From assembly GCA_008638375.1 (NCBI GenBank), contig CM018051.1, forward strand, positions 30,129,344 through 30,193,343: DNA of 64,000 nt. The letters run 5' to 3'. This DNA comes from Nyssa sinensis. Lineage: Eukaryota > Streptophyta > Magnoliopsida > Cornales > Nyssaceae. The position numbers and the translations under genes are program-made. How positions within the stretch are numbered: position 1 is the first letter of the stretch; each line of letters begins with the position of its first letter. The notes beneath the pieces were generated by a model that ran no database searches, was not told where the DNA came from, and was given only the letters and a program-made list of their open reading frames with translations. Positions 1 to 12,443 of this stretch are shown one piece after another.

Positions 1-2164
1 ATTAGTGTAATCTTACTATCTCGGACCTTCTGAGCCCAATGGTGAGGTCCACGACACGAGATGAGGTCCCAAACATAGAGACACGTGAGGGGATAAAATG
101 ACCAAATTACCCCTAGTACACCAAAAGCCAAATTAAAACCAAGGAAGGTCTAAATTGACTTTCTTTGACATTCCAGACTCAATAATGGAGTCCAAATTTT
201 GAAACGAAGTACGAAAAAATATGACACGTAAAACGATAAATGATCATTTTACCCTTTTACATATAAAAGTCCGAATTAAAATCTTGGAAAGCCTAAACTG
301 ACTTTCTTCGACACTCCGGACTCAATGGTAGAGTCTATTCGACCAAAAGAAATGTCTAAAATAAAAATACATAAAATTTGATGAATAGCATCTGTCAGAT
401 GACTATAAACTGAAATATTGCCGAAGTACTAAACTAAGGCAATTACGAGGAAATGAGGTACGAGAAGACACGCCACGTTAACATGTGAAGTAATTAAATT
501 TAAATTAGAGTTAATAGAGCTACCAGAAGAGTATAGCTTTAAAAGTTAAAATAAATTAAATTCCTAACACATTAAAATGTCTCATAGGTTAAAAGTACGA
601 GTTGAATCAAGTACATAAGAAATTTATGAAGTCGGTTAGGATTAATGCGAACTAAGCATAAGATAAGAAGCATCCTTAGGTGATATTGTAATGAATGCGA
701 TATTGATGAGATTGTTTATGAATTGTTCTTAGGAACTACAAGGGAAGTGGGAAAGCGCATTTTTTTTAGCACTAACCCTAAAGGACCGAGGTGAGTAACC
801 CTGTGTTTGAAATGGAGATTTAACTCCAATTATTTGAAGAAGTTTTAAGTTCAAGTCATGTGAAGCATTTGAATATCAAATTCAGTTTTGATTCATGTTT
901 TTAAATTGTTCTGATATGACATGTTGATTAAATGGTTTTATATTCAATTCTTTTCTTGGAAATATTTGGCATGTCCGGTTGAAATTGCAAATTTCTTTTA
1001 AGTGTTCTGAATTTGATTATTTCAAGTATTGAAGCTCTATCGCAGAAATTGTATATTTCATGTTTTCAATATTCATGAAAAGCCTCTATCGAAGTAGCCA
1101 TGTGATAAACGTTTTATAAGATAAACGGTACTAAGTACCACCCCCTATGATGGTTGAAATCCTTCGGGATTCAACAGTACATGCCCGGTAGAAGGATCTA
1201 ATCCCCTAGGCAAATGAGATATATCTCCATTGACAGCATTGGCAGTAAAACGAGAGTCTGGTTCGAAACAGATTCCACCTAATTAAAGAGAAAAGATGAC
1301 AAAGTGATTTTGAAAATGAAAGCAGGTTTTACCTTCATTTTCAAAATACATATTTATGTGTTTTAAAGTTTATATACTTTATTAACGAAGTACGAGTTTA
1401 GCTTGAACACCTTAATTGTTTCAAAGCTATCTGTTTTATGAAATGCATATGTTTCGAGTTTTATATACTCTATTTAAGGATGACATGTTACGTTATATGT
1501 TTTGAAGTTCATAAGTATAAGCATAGCTTGAATGTTTTAAATGTTTCAAGCCATCCGTTTTGAGAATGCATATATCCTGTATTCTAAATTGTACGAACAA
1601 TTGGTAGTGAGTATTTTATAAACTCTCAAGTGATAAACCACTACCAGTTGAAAACCCCATGACGAATGCAGGAAATTACTCACAAGCTTAGATTAACTTA
1701 CCCGGACTTTGTTCGGATCCCCCTTTCAGGTAAATGGCAAAAGGCAGTTTTTGATTTGAAGACGAAGACGATGGATCTGCCATTTAGGGAAGACTTGCTT
1801 AAGTAGTTCTTTTGGGAAAATCGCATGAACTCTAATTAGTACGTTTTGTATTAGCAGACAATTTGAGGATATGTATTAAGCCCACGAGGCGGCTGAATTA
1901 AGATTGTAATTATGAAGTCTTTCAAGTTTTTAGATATGCTCTGAATGTATAATTATGTGTACCATTATGAATAGCGGCAATATCGGACGGATGTGCAAAT
2001 TTAAAATGAGAAAAGAAAAGAAAAAGTTTTTCACGCTTCCGCAACCACATGAAGCACATCTATTCGATACCGCTGCCTATGCGAGCCTTGTCTCGAGGCC
2101 TTTGGGTCTTGGGGCGGCGGTCGCGATCCGGTAATCCGCACAGGGTGGGTTTCGGGTCGTGACA
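1..2164 (+). mobile_element. LTR, 3' part, plus strand (cut by window start)
   Basis: The segment ends with GGGTTTCGGGTCGTGACA at 2164, the inverse of the TGTCACGACCCGAAACCC ends at 6739 and 12444, so it is the 3' end of an LTR read on the plus strand. Its body matches solo LTR B (12444 onward) in inverse orientation, for example the block near 1140-1215 with GGTAGAAGGATCTAATCCCC and the terminal block 1980-2164. The 5' end lies outside the window. It appears to be inserted in the minus-strand LTR that resumes at 2165. If so, 2165-2169 (CTGGC) should be its target duplication, but the left copy is not visible. No coding sequence is seen. Confidence 0.8.
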
Positions 2165-3543
2165 CTGGCCCCAAAACGACGTCGTGGCCATAATGCGGTG
2201 GCAACCCTCAGGAAGCCCCACGTGTCTGAGTCAACTCGGTTCAACCTTTAAAACCAAGATAACCCAGTCGTCTTCCCCACGAAATAACCCACTGTTGCCC
2301 TAATTGCTGCACTTCCCTTTCTTTAATTTCGTGAAGTTTGGATCAAGGTTTCTTGACTGTTTTTAACTTATTTCATTTCTGGAACATCATTTAAGAGTTT
2401 GAAATTCATTTGGAAGATCAAACTGATCTCTTTAGCTCGTTTCAAGGTTTGATAATCAAACCTGTAAATGGGTCGTAAATATTGGTTTCTTAGCCAAATC
2501 ATATGGGGTTTGTTTTGTTGGGATCCCCTGATCATAAGGTTTCAATTTCCATTCATATTTGTAGGTTTAGCACTGAGTTTAGAGGATTGGGTTTCAAACC
2601 CGTAGCTTGCAACTCGATATTTGGAGGGCTTTTATGGAGCTTTTTGATCGCGGTCCTATGTTTTTAACATGCTCATAGAATCTAGTTTTTGTCTCAATAA
2701 ACTAAACAAGGTTTGGTTGTGATGGAGTCAGACCTACTGTAAGCAAGGTCTTCAATGGCTGCCTTGTGTACGGTTGAGGGTTTTTTATGCTTTCATAGCT
2801 TGATTTCATGCTTATACGAGTCTAAACATGTTCTACATATCACATATACAAAATGAAGGCCTAAAACAATTTATACATAGAGAAAATCTAGAGAGAGAAA
2901 AAGTGATAGTTTCATGTATTCTCACCTTTCTCCTTCGGTTTCTCTCTTCTTTTCCCTTTGCTTTCCACCACTGAGTACCCCAGAACTCTTCTTCTCTCTC
3001 TTTCTCTCCTTTTCATGTGTTGCAAATGAGGTGTGTATATAAAATGTATTCGAGTGTATATGTATAATTCTCTCACTAAATTCTGATTTGCCCCTTCTTA
3101 ACTACCTCTGATTCACCTTTCATTTCACTCCCATACTCCTTTTCAAATCAGGCCTTACCCCCCCTTACTTCCTACCATACTTCCCCACCTACTTGATTAT
3201 AATATACATATATAGGTAACTCCCACCTTACCTCCATGTCTCCATGTATATATATATATATATATATACATATATATTATATTTATTTTATTTTATTTTT
3301 CCTATATCAAAGTATTACATGTATATAATTATACATATACAAATACTTACACATGCTTGGTCACATGACACTTTTATGTGTGTATTTTCTATTTATTTTA
3401 ATTAATAATCAATTTCATCAACTTAATTAATTAATTATTTTAAATTAATTAATTATTTTCCTTAAGTGTAGACATCTTACACTTATTCTTCATAACCTCG
3501 AAATGCGTGCCCTATGACCCGATATTTTGGGTCGGGGTATTAC
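2165..3543 (-). mobile_element. LTR fragment, 5' end, minus strand, interrupted
   Basis: This is the U3-side end of a minus-strand LTR. Its right edge is GGGTCGGGGTATTACA (3543), reading TGTAATACCCCGACCC on the minus strand, like the edge of solo LTR B at 37379. The interior is collinear with B and A, including the block around 2641-2760 (TTTTGATCGCGGTC) and the AGAGAGAGAAAA stretch near 2890. The remainder of the LTR should lie left of the window, because the segment ending at 2164 interrupts it. No gene is present; 3245-3275 holds an AT microsatellite. Confidence 0.75.
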
Positions 3544-5036
3544 ACTCCATCTCATGAAACAGACCATTCAATTAGTTTTAGAATGCCCAAAATATAAAGA
3601 AAATACTATCCACTTACTTCATTTGGACATCGGGAATTATCTTAATAATTAACTAAATTAATTTAATTTAATTTAATTAATTAACTATAATAATAATATT
3701 TATTATTTAGGTGAGGATTGGTCACGCGTGCCTTAGTGGCACAGTGGCAGCCTTAGTGGGCATAAGGGCTTCAACCCACGCGCACCATGGTTCGAGTCTC
3801 ACCTACGACAGTCTACCCCATTTTTCCTGATTTTCTATAAGTCAAACGGTGAACAGGCATATTATTCACAGATAGGGTATTCCCTATCCCTAACAGGGAT
3901 AGCAAGCTGATTTATTATCCTCGAAACCAAACGCACTAATTCTAATTACTTCAAAACCGTGTAGTTTAATAAGGTCCAATTGTGCAGTGGGTCGGGTTTG
4001 GACCCGACCCCTGACCCGACCTGACCCTGAACAGTGTCATCTCCCTCACGGTTTCCTGACGAAGCTCCGGTCACCCTCTCCGGCGCTGGTGACTGAAAAT
4101 TAGAAAATTTTCATTTTTCAAACTTGATGTTTTTACAATTTTGAAGCCCCTTTTTAATTCTAAACTACCCCAAATCATTTTTAAAACCTTTAAATAACAT
4201 TTTGAGCCTTCAAAACTTAATAAATAGCCAGAAATCATGAACCCACTTTTTTTCGATCACTTCCTCTTTCTCCCTCATTTCTTCACCATTTCACTTGCGG
4301 TTTCTTCCTAGGTGTTCTATTTTTTCCGTAGATTAATATCATGCAATTATTTACATGCTTTATCAACTTTTAGAAAATACCCAGAAAGTATAAAAACTCA
4401 TAAAAGCTTGGGAACTCACCTTAAGCTTGCAGTATCTCATTCTTCTTTTTATGTTTTTCCTTTCTGAACCTCTAAAGACCTCTCAGTTTCTTCTTTGTGT
4501 TCTGAATTTTCCTCAACAATACTCACCCATATATATAGCCCAACTCACTGCCCTTCTCTCTCTCTTCCCTCTCTCTTTCCGTTTCTACTTTGTCATTTAA
4601 GCCTAACTTGAACTCCCTTACTAAATGTTGCTTTAATTTTTTGTAGGTTATATCTATTATATGTAACCACACTCTCTCATTATATGTTGCCTTGAATATA
4701 TATATATATATTATATTCTTAACCTCCCTCATTTATATTATATGTATACGGTTATATATATATGAATTATATATATATATACATGGTTATATATATAAAT
4801 TTATATTACATATATATACGTAAATGTATACATATACATATACATATACGTATACATACACGTACATGTACTTCGATGCTTGCTTACGACTTGCTCGGGT
4901 ATCGCCTAGACATTGTCTGTACATTTGAGATTGTTCACATGCCAAAACCAGCCAATTCATTTAATATTATAAAGCAAACTGTAGTAGTTCGGGTTTACAG
5001 TGTTTGTTCGGTTATATTTTGGGTTGGGGTATTATA
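3544..5036 (-). mobile_element. LTR fragment, minus strand, outer member of upstream nest
   Basis: After the LTR end at 3543 the sequence continues as the middle of another minus-strand LTR (CTCATGAAACAGACC, compare GTCTCGTGAAACGAACC near 8838). It closes at 5036 with GGGTTGGGGTATTATA, a TGTAATACCCC-type terminus in which the second base appears mutated. It contains a tRNA-like cassette at 3737-3799 and AT-rich microsatellites near 4700-4850. Its 3' portion lies left of the window or was lost. Confidence 0.6.
3737..3799 (+). repeat. tRNA-like A-box/B-box cassette inside LTR
   Basis: TGGCACAGTGG at 3737-3747 resembles a Pol III A box, and GGTTCGAGTCT at 3789-3799 resembles a B box, 41 bases apart. 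The cassette is antisense to its host LTR. It is not a complete tRNA gene, since no convincing cloverleaf can be drawn. Similar cassettes recur in other LTRs of the window. Confidence 0.45.
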
Positions 5037-6651
5037 CAAATCGTCCGGATTCAATTTAGCTCTCAAGTTTTGAAATAGGGATAGGCATATTCTAATTCTA
5101 GTCCAATTTAAGAATTCAATTTTTCCTTAACTAAATAGGCCCAAAGCTCACTGGGCCAGACCCAAACCCGTGACCCAACCCAGTTTGACCATTGACTTAT
5201 CAATAGTCAATCCTTGACTAGTTAACCAGTCAACGCTGGAGTGGACTACTGTCGACGAGTCACTAATCACATTCTTCGGTGAGCTCACTTGAAAACTATG
5301 AAAAACTAAAAAATTTTGGCTCGTTTTTCTCACCGTTTCTGTCCTTCCAACATCTTAAAACATCATGTAGTGTTGCTAATGATCCATTCCATAGATTACA
5401 ACTCACAAAAGGCCAAGATTTTTAAACTCCTCAATTTGTGGCCATGGTTGCCCAAAATACAGTCTGGTCGTCTGGTACAAAGGCTTGGTTGTCCAGACGA
5501 GAGAAATGGTTATTCACCATTCAGAGCCTACTAGGATTCAAGGAGCACTTGATCTATTGTCCGGACTTTGTGTGGCGGCCATTCACCAGATCACAAGCGA
5601 ACGTTTGGTTCTATTAGTCACCTATTATCCTTCTTATTCTTCATCAATTTCTTCAATTTTTCCATCCTACTTTATGAACACATAGAGATGCATATATTTA
5701 TGCACTATCATACACACATATATATCTGCACGCACAATAACAAGTATACAATATATATATATATATATATTTATAATATTATACATGAACTAAATAAAAT
5801 GTTCACGAGTCCCTACTTGTTTTGATTTTAGAGAGAGAAAATCTTAAGGAGAGAGAAATCTTTGAGAAGACCATCAACAGCTGCCAAGAGTAGGTCCAAC
5901 CTCCTTGCCCTTTCTTCTCCCTCTTCTCATTCTTCCCCACTCTTCCTTCTTTCTTCTTCTTCATTTCTTATCTTTGTTATCCATTTCCTTCTTCTTCTTC
6001 CTCTTATTATGAGTTTTGGTTTTACAATGTGTGTGCGTCATACACACACGCATTGTATAACATACACAACACTCCCAAGCCAATCTTTGGCCATGGATAC
6101 TCTATTAGCCAACCACATAAAGCCATGTGTCCAAGCTAATAAATATCTACTAAGCTTCTTTTGGAAGTTTTGTATCATTTTCAAAGCATCACGTGGCCAG
6201 TTAGCCAAATGTGTGTGCGACATGTGCCTAACAGTCAACTATTTCAGAATCGCACCACAATTGACATGTTGGCTAAATTTGATGTACTAATTCCAAGTAT
6301 GCAATCCATTTTTCCACATTCAATCCTTAAAATTGTCTTCTTATTTGTGTCCCATATTTGACTATATAGCCTCTACACCAATCCCAGATAAATTACTAAA
6401 ATTTCATTTTAGCTCCATTACATCGTATGTGGTATTGATCAATCAATTTCATAATTTATCAGATGTATGTTTAATTAATTAATTAGATGACATCGATTTA
6501 GATTAAAAAATTACCAAATTTCTCTTTAACAATTTTCTAGGTCATTACATATGGCATAAAAATAGTACCTTAAATTTCTAATTGTGTAACACGCAATTGC
6601 ATGGCTTATAAATGGTGGATTTTGGTTTGAGGATGAAAGGATGACCACTGG

Positions 6652-6727
<76 letters not shown>

Positions 6728-6738
6728 TAGACACCCTG
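5037..6738 (-). other. Unassigned LTR-like DNA, no gene
   Basis: Parts resemble minus-strand LTR interiors: gene-poor CACTGGGCCAGACCC text near 5150 and AGAGAGAGAAAATC at 5830, compare 9950. A possible LTR edge is GGTCATTACA ending at 6549, reading TGTAATGACC on the minus strand, but no target duplication supports it. The rest is AT-rich sequence ending in a long microsatellite. Open frames here (for example 5862-6290) are low-complexity and have no recognisable domain. Confidence 0.35.
6654..6727. repeat. (AT)n/(AC)n compound microsatellite
   Basis: About 58 bases of uninterrupted AT dinucleotides are followed by an AC run. It lies just outside the left target duplication of element A (CCCTG, 6734-6738). 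Confidence 0.95.
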
Positions 6739-7629
6739 TGTCACGACCCGAAACCCACCCTGTGCGGATCTCGTATCGCGACCGCCACCCTTCAGCCCGG
6801 AAGCCTTAGGGCAAGGCTCACATAAGCAACAGTATCGGATGGCGGTGCGGTCTTGGTTTGCGGAAGCGTGAAAAAAAATTTTCTTTTCTTTTCTTATTTA
6901 AAACTTTCGCACATCCATCTGGTACACTGCTCTTCATAGCGGTACACATGACAATACATTCAGAGCATAAATAAAAGTTCTACGGTTTTAAACATATTAC
7001 ATAGTCGAATGCCTCTAGGGCTTAAGTACATATTGTCCAAAGTCTATTATATCATAATCCATCCAATTATAGATTCTAACTACTTCCAAAAGTCCATAAT
7101 CCTATACAGCCATTAGTTATTATCCCAAAATGGAGCATGGCTCCCGCTCATCGTCAGTACCTGAAAAATGTTAGGGAATGGGGTGAGCTTCGAGAAGCCC
7201 AATGAGTAATTGCTGCATTTGTCATGGGGTTTCAATTGGCAGTGGTTTCGCACGTGAAAGTTTATAAAATACTCACTACCAATTGCTCGTATACTTTGAA
7301 TATAGAGCATATGCATTCTTTATAATAGATAGCTTTGAAACATTTAAAGTATTCGAGCTAAACATATATTTCTTCAAATAGAGTGTATGCACTTCAAAAC
7401 ATATAGACATGCATAGGAAAAATGGGGGTAAAAACCTGCTTTCATTACCAAAAGCATTACTTCAAAACATATAAACATGCATAAAAAAATGGGGGTAAAA
7501 CCTACTTCCATTTCCAAAAACATTTATCATTTTTCCCTTTAATTAGGTGGAATTTGTTTTGAACCAGACTCCCGTTTTGCTATAATGCAACGATCTCATT
7601 TGCCTGAAGGATTAGATCCTGCTACCGGG

Positions 7630-7743
7630 CATTTCACATGTCAGGTCAATTGAGTTTCGAAGAAACCCAAAATCCTGACTATGCGACATTTCACATGACA
7701 GGGCAATTGAGTTCCGAGGAAACCCAAAATCCTGACTATGTGA
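7630..7743. repeat. 57-bp tandem duplication in A LTR
   Basis: Two units beginning CATTTCACATG at 7630 and 7687 share the text CAATTGAGTT and AAACCCAAAATCCT. The same duplication is in the other LTR (units at 37604 and 37661), so it predates insertion of the element. Confidence 0.9.
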
Positions 7744-10044
7744 TTTTTGCATTGCTATCTTGTAAAACATTTATCAAATGGCTTCTTCAAATAGATAGTT
7801 TTAATGAGTATTTAAAACATGACGTTCATGATTTCATGATAGGATCTTCAAATACTTGGAATAATCAAATTCAGAATATTTAAAGAAATTGGCATTTTAC
7901 TCAGGCATGCTAAATATTTCAAAGAAAGGAACTGTATATAAAAACATTTAATGAGCAGGTCATAACAGAATATTTTAAACAACAATCGTATAATGACTGA
8001 ATTTGACATTTAAAACATCATTCAAATCTGTGGAATTAAATCTCCACTTCAAATGTAAGGTTACTCACCTTATACGTCTGGGTTGGCACTATTGATATGC
8101 CTTTTCCTTTCCTTTGTAGTTCCTAAGAACAATTCATAATAGTCCATTAACTTCACATTTACTTCAAACATCTCCTACTAATGCTTCTTAACTTATGCTT
8201 ATATCGTATTAAATCCTAACTTAAATCTTAAACATCATTTTCATAACGTATACTCTTCTGGTAGCTTCATTAACTTTTAGGTTTGATTTATCGACTTCAC
8301 ATGTTCACGTGTCATGTCTTTCCGTATTTTACCTCGAAATACGAGCCTTAGTTTAGTACCTCAGCAATGTTCTAATTATAGCCACCTGATTGATTCTATT
8401 CATCAAATTTTATGTCTTTTTATTTTAGACACTTCTTTTGGTCGAATAGACTCTACCATTGAGTCCGGAACGTCGAAGAAAGTCAATTTAGGCTTTCGCG
8501 GAACTCTGTTTGGGTTTTGGTAACAGTAGGGGCATTTTGGCCATTTAGCATTTTTATGTGTCTTAATTTTTCCATACTTCGTTTCAAAATTTGGACCTCA
8601 CCATTTAGTCTGAAACGTCAAAGAAAGTCAATTTAGACCCTCTCTAGTTTGGTAATTTTACCCCTCTACGTGTCTTTATTTTTCGGGACTTCGTCTCGTG
8701 ACGTGGACCTCACCATTGGACTCAGGAGGTTCGAGATAGGAAGAATACACTAATAACTTGTCCTATTTGGACATCGGCAATATTAGGGGCAATTTGGTAA
8801 TTTATGCTTTAACGCGTCTTAATTTTTTGGAGTCCTGTCTCGTGAAACGAACCCCATCATTGGGTCCAGAATGTCCAAATTAGTCAAAATACATTATTCA
8901 TTTATTTTATTTGGACTCCGTTTGACCTATTTAGTGTTCAAGGGCAAAATAGTAATTTTTCTTATTTAATAAAATTATTATTTTATTATTTTTCCAAGGG
9001 TGTATTTGCATAACAATTTCAAGAATTGGGCCATAATACAAATCTGTAGAACTGTTGGGGTCAAAAATCTAATTTTGCAAACTTCTGGTCTGAACCAGTG
9101 GGTTCAGTTCAGTTCGTTCTTAAGTGAACCGGTCAGGTTTTTTACTGAACCAACCGGTTTGGGCCAGTTCAACATGTAATGCTGACGTCATGATGACGTC
9201 AGCCCTAAGGTTTAAAATTTAAAATCATTTGCATCAAAACGTCGTAGTTTCAGTGTAATGGTTTTAACCGTTTCTCGGTTGGGTCGAGGCCCGACCCGAA
9301 ACCCGGTCCATGACCCGACCCTTTACTGTTCATCTTCCCCAGCGTTCAGGGTTACTGTAGCCCTAGTTACAAAAAATTTCTCTTTCAATTTCGTAGTGTT
9401 TTGGCCACGATTTCTTATTGCTATCCATCCCAAATTGTTTCTGGAGGTTAGGCTAGCCTTTTGGCATTAGTTTTGTGCCTCGAATCAAGCTCAAATGCTC
9501 GGTCCATGGGGAGATAACCGAATCTGTAACTGACTAGTAAATCCTCAATTCACCACCAAAACGTGCGTGGTTTGGCTCAAAATGATCCTCATGACAAGGA
9601 GGTTTAACCCCTATTCCAAAAATGTGCTTTAAGGGTCTAAAACAGGGGCTGGGTTTCATGGCCGAAACCTGTAACTTGTGATTTCTTGGTCCCTTCTTAA
9701 GCTTTTCGATCGCGGTCACACGTTTTTGGAGTGCTTGTAGGGTCTAGTTGAAGTCTCCCTATACCAAATAGGGTTTGGTTAACATGGATTTAGACCTGCT
9801 TCAAGCAAGGTCCTTCCATGGCTGCTTGTTCACGGCCTTGCATTTTAGGTTGTTTTAAGGACCAAATTTCATCCCTTATTCATGTACTAACATCCTAAAC
9901 ATCATACATGCATAAATAAAAGCTTAAAACAGTTTATACATAGGAAAATTCTAGAGAGAGAAAATGTTGGGTTTTTTGGTGTTTTTACCTCAAAGTGGTA
10001 TCTTTTCCTCTTGCCCCGTCTCCTGACTTCTCCCTACTTCTTCT

Positions 10045-10049
<5 letters not shown>

Positions 10050-10089
<40 letters not shown>
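10050..10089. repeat. (TC)n microsatellite in A LTR
   Basis: An uninterrupted TC run of about 40 bases. The partner position in the other LTR (about 40067-40106) has a CT run that changes to CTTT repeats, so the tract has changed since insertion. Confidence 0.9.
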
Positions 10090-10092
<3 letters not shown>

Positions 10093-10898
10093 ACTGAGTT
10101 CTGGTGTGGGCATGTGTGTATACAATATGTATGTTTGTTTATAACTATATATTATCATCACCTCTCTTGATTGCCCTAACCACTAGCTTAACTTGTGGCA
10201 GGATCTCTAATGAGTGGTGTCACTCCACTGTTTTGGGATAGGCCATCAAGTGGCTGTGTGTGTGTGTGGTGTTTTGTATGTATATACACATATATATAAT
10301 ACTTTACTCACACACTAACACACTAAGATACACACACACACATCTCTCACAATCGACACACACACCCACAATCTCACTATTCTGCACACACTTTAAATAT
10401 TTACATATATATATATATATATATATCTATTTTAATATACATACATGCATGTTTACAACATACACACATGTATACATACTTGGTCACATGTATATACACA
10501 CAATACACTTTCAATGTGTATATGTGTGTGTCATCATATTTAATTAATTATAACTAATATTTTATTTCTTATATTTAACAATTCATTATATTAAATTGAT
10601 TAATTGTTCACTTAAGTGTAAAAATCTTTACACTAATTTTTCATAACCTCGTAATGCGTGCCCAAATCTCATACTCGTATCAATGACCGGCAGTTGACGT
10701 GAAAATTTACAATTACTATAGAACTAACAGAAACAGGTTGGTGATTGCAACGAAAGTGATGTACAGTCGTCTTGGGTTTTCAGGACTTCTACTAAAACTC
10801 CACGTGTCAGGGTCGAAACTGACCCCGTTACTTAAGGTCTCGATCACCAATTCATAACCCACGACTCAATGATCCCATATTCAGGTCGGGGTGTTATA

Positions 10899-10935
10899 TT
10901 CTCCCCTCCTTATTAGAGTTTTGTCCTCAAAACTC
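10899..10935 (-). promoter_or_regulatory. Element A polypurine tract and adjacent hairpin
   Basis: On the minus strand, AAGGAGGGGAGAA directly abuts the 3' LTR and is the expected plus-strand primer (polypurine tract). Immediately upstream, 10916-10935 is an inverted repeat, GAGTTTTG and CAAAACTC around a 4-base loop. The same arrangement occurs in elements D and H. Confidence 0.75.
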
Positions 10936-11071
10936 GAACTTTCTTAATCTATAGATTTAAAATCTCTTTCCTTTTTACTTTAATTTCATGTATTATATTC
11001 ATGTGTCTAGTAGTCGGAATAAACGATAAGCATATTTAGACAGAATCAGATACTTTAGATAAAATACCTAG

Positions 11072-11386
11072 CTAGCCCTCAGATGGTTCCTTGTTGGCCT
11101 GATTCCATTTTGGGCAATTCTTTATGAGATGCCCCCTTTTTCCACACTTAAAACAAGTTCCAGTACCTAGCCGACAAGGTGCATAATGCTTCTTTCTACA
11201 GAATGGGCATAATGGACTTGTCTTTTTACCAATGCCTCCACCCATCCTCCTATCCTTGTTTACAATAGGTCGTTTCTATGGCTGGTTTTGCGCATCGTAC
11301 ACATTTTGAGCTAATTCTTCTAGGATCTGCTCAATTCTATCTATTCGTTCTTTTAAATCATTCATGTCTCCTTGTATATCAGCCAT
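11072..11386 (-). pseudogene. gag: Mini-Gag: coiled-coil-like N-terminus plus paired zinc fingers, one internal stop
   Basis: A 105-codon frame runs from ATG at 11386 to TAG at 11072-11074 with one in-frame TAG at codon 37 (11276-11278). The N-terminal ~30 residues (MADIQGDMNDLKERIDRI...) are charged with heptad-like hydrophobics, suggesting a coiled coil. After the stop come CPFCRKKHYAPC (residues 60-71) and a retroviral CCHC knuckle, CFKCGKRGHLIKNC (78-91). D's Gag has the same pair: CPHC..H..C followed by [14 protein letters not shown]. Such knuckles bind the element's RNA for packaging. The long capsid-like region present in D's Gag is absent. The protein is therefore an abbreviated nucleocapsid-type Gag, as in non-autonomous gag-only LTR elements. 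The stop may be a single CAG-to-TAG change. Whether it was translated is unknown. Confidence 0.75.
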
Positions 11387-11567
11387 TTTTGCTGTAAAAC
11401 AAGTAGTGTTAGTTTAATTACATGCTATATTTACATAAGGTTATAATCACCTGACTTGTAACTGTAAAAAAATTTTAAAATTTTTATCATTTATCCCTTT
11501 CTAATTTTCGTGGTGGTTCTATAGTCCACATTTACTTCTCGTGTTTGCTTTACTACTTTTATTTTAC
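11387..11567 (-). other. Element A leader remnant, no primer-binding site seen
   Basis: This noncoding AT-rich stretch lies between the mini-gag start and the tandem array. I looked for the complement of TGGTATCAGAGC, which D and H both have, and did not find it, so the primer-binding site appears lost or replaced. Confidence 0.5.
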
Positions 11568-11795
11568 TACGGGTCCCATACCCTGTCTTCTTATCACGTA
11601 CTTCAGAACACCTACCTCATGTCACTGCGGGTCCCATACCCTGCTTCATTTCATATCACGTACTTCACATATCTACTTCATACAACGCGAGTCCCATACC
11701 TCGCCTTCCTAACATATCACATACTTCACATATCTACTTCATACAACGCGAGTCCCATACCTCGCCTTCATATCATATCATGTACTTCACATATC
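11568..11795. repeat. ~61-bp tandem array at the internal/LTR junction of element A
   Basis: About four units contain GTCCCATACC, ATATCAC and TACTTCACATATCT. Units starting at 11676 and 11737 are 61 bp apart; the earlier units are more diverged. The array runs directly into the 5' LTR at about 11796, where the first ~24 bases of the LTR (TGTCACGACCC...) are missing. The open frame across it (11541-11903) is a by-product of the repeat. Confidence 0.85.
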
Positions 11796-12443
11796 TGCGA
11801 ATCTCGTATCGCGACCGCACCCTTCAGCCCAGAGGCCTTAGGGCAAGGCTCACATAAGCAACAGTATCGGATGACGGTGCGGTCTTGGTTTGCGGAAGCG
11901 TGAAAAACTTTTTTCTTTTTTTTTTCTTATTTAAAACTTTCACACATCCGTTCGGTATTGCCGCTTTTCATAGCGGTACACATGATAATACATTCAGAGC
12001 ATGAATAAAAGTTCTAAGGTTTTATACATATTACATAGTTGAATGCCTCTAGGGCTTAAGTACATATTGTCCAAAGTCTATTATATCATAATCCATCCAA
12101 TTACAGATTCTAACTACTTCCAAAAGTTCATAATCCTATACAGCCATTAGTCATTATCCCAAAATGGATCATGGCTCCCACTCATCGTCAGTACCTGAAA
12201 AATGTTAGGGAATGGGGTGAGCTTCGAGAAGCCCAATGAGTAATTGCTGCATTTGTCATGAGGTTTCAATTGGCAGTGGTTTCGCACGTGAGAGTTTATA
12301 AAATACTCACTACCAATAGCTCGTATACTTTGAACAAAGAGCATATGCATTCTTCATAACAGATAGCTTTGAAACATTTAAAGTATTCAAGCTAAACATA
12401 TATTTCTTCAAATAGAGTGTATGCACTTCAAAACATATAGACA
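11796..12443 (-). repeat. Element A 5' LTR, proximal segment
   Basis: Aligns with 6763-7410 of the 3' LTR and stops at the insertion point of element B. It ends with AGACA (12439-12443), the left TSD copy of B. The terminal ~24 bp of the LTR are lacking. Confidence 0.85.

Larger units (their letters stand above)
6739..10898 (-). repeat. Element A 3' LTR (4.16 kb)
   Basis: It is bounded by TGTCACGACCC on the left and GTGTTATA on the right; the terminal TGTAACACC has become TATAACACC on the minus strand. It aligns through its length with 11796-12443 joined to 37385-40911. It contains a 57-bp duplication at 7630-7743, a TC microsatellite at 10050-10089 and several copies of the GGACCTCACCATTGGACTC module. 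At 7399-7424 it reads uninterrupted through the site where element B landed in the other LTR, so it serves as an empty-site reference. Confidence 0.88.

Noticed and set aside
6550..6600. GTGTAACACGC near 6585 as an LTR start
   Set aside because: No matching end, no duplication and no homology to other LTR starts beyond the short motif.
11541..11903. 120-codon frame as a protein gene
   Set aside because: It spans the 61-bp tandem array and the start of the A LTR; its peptide is just the repeat translated.
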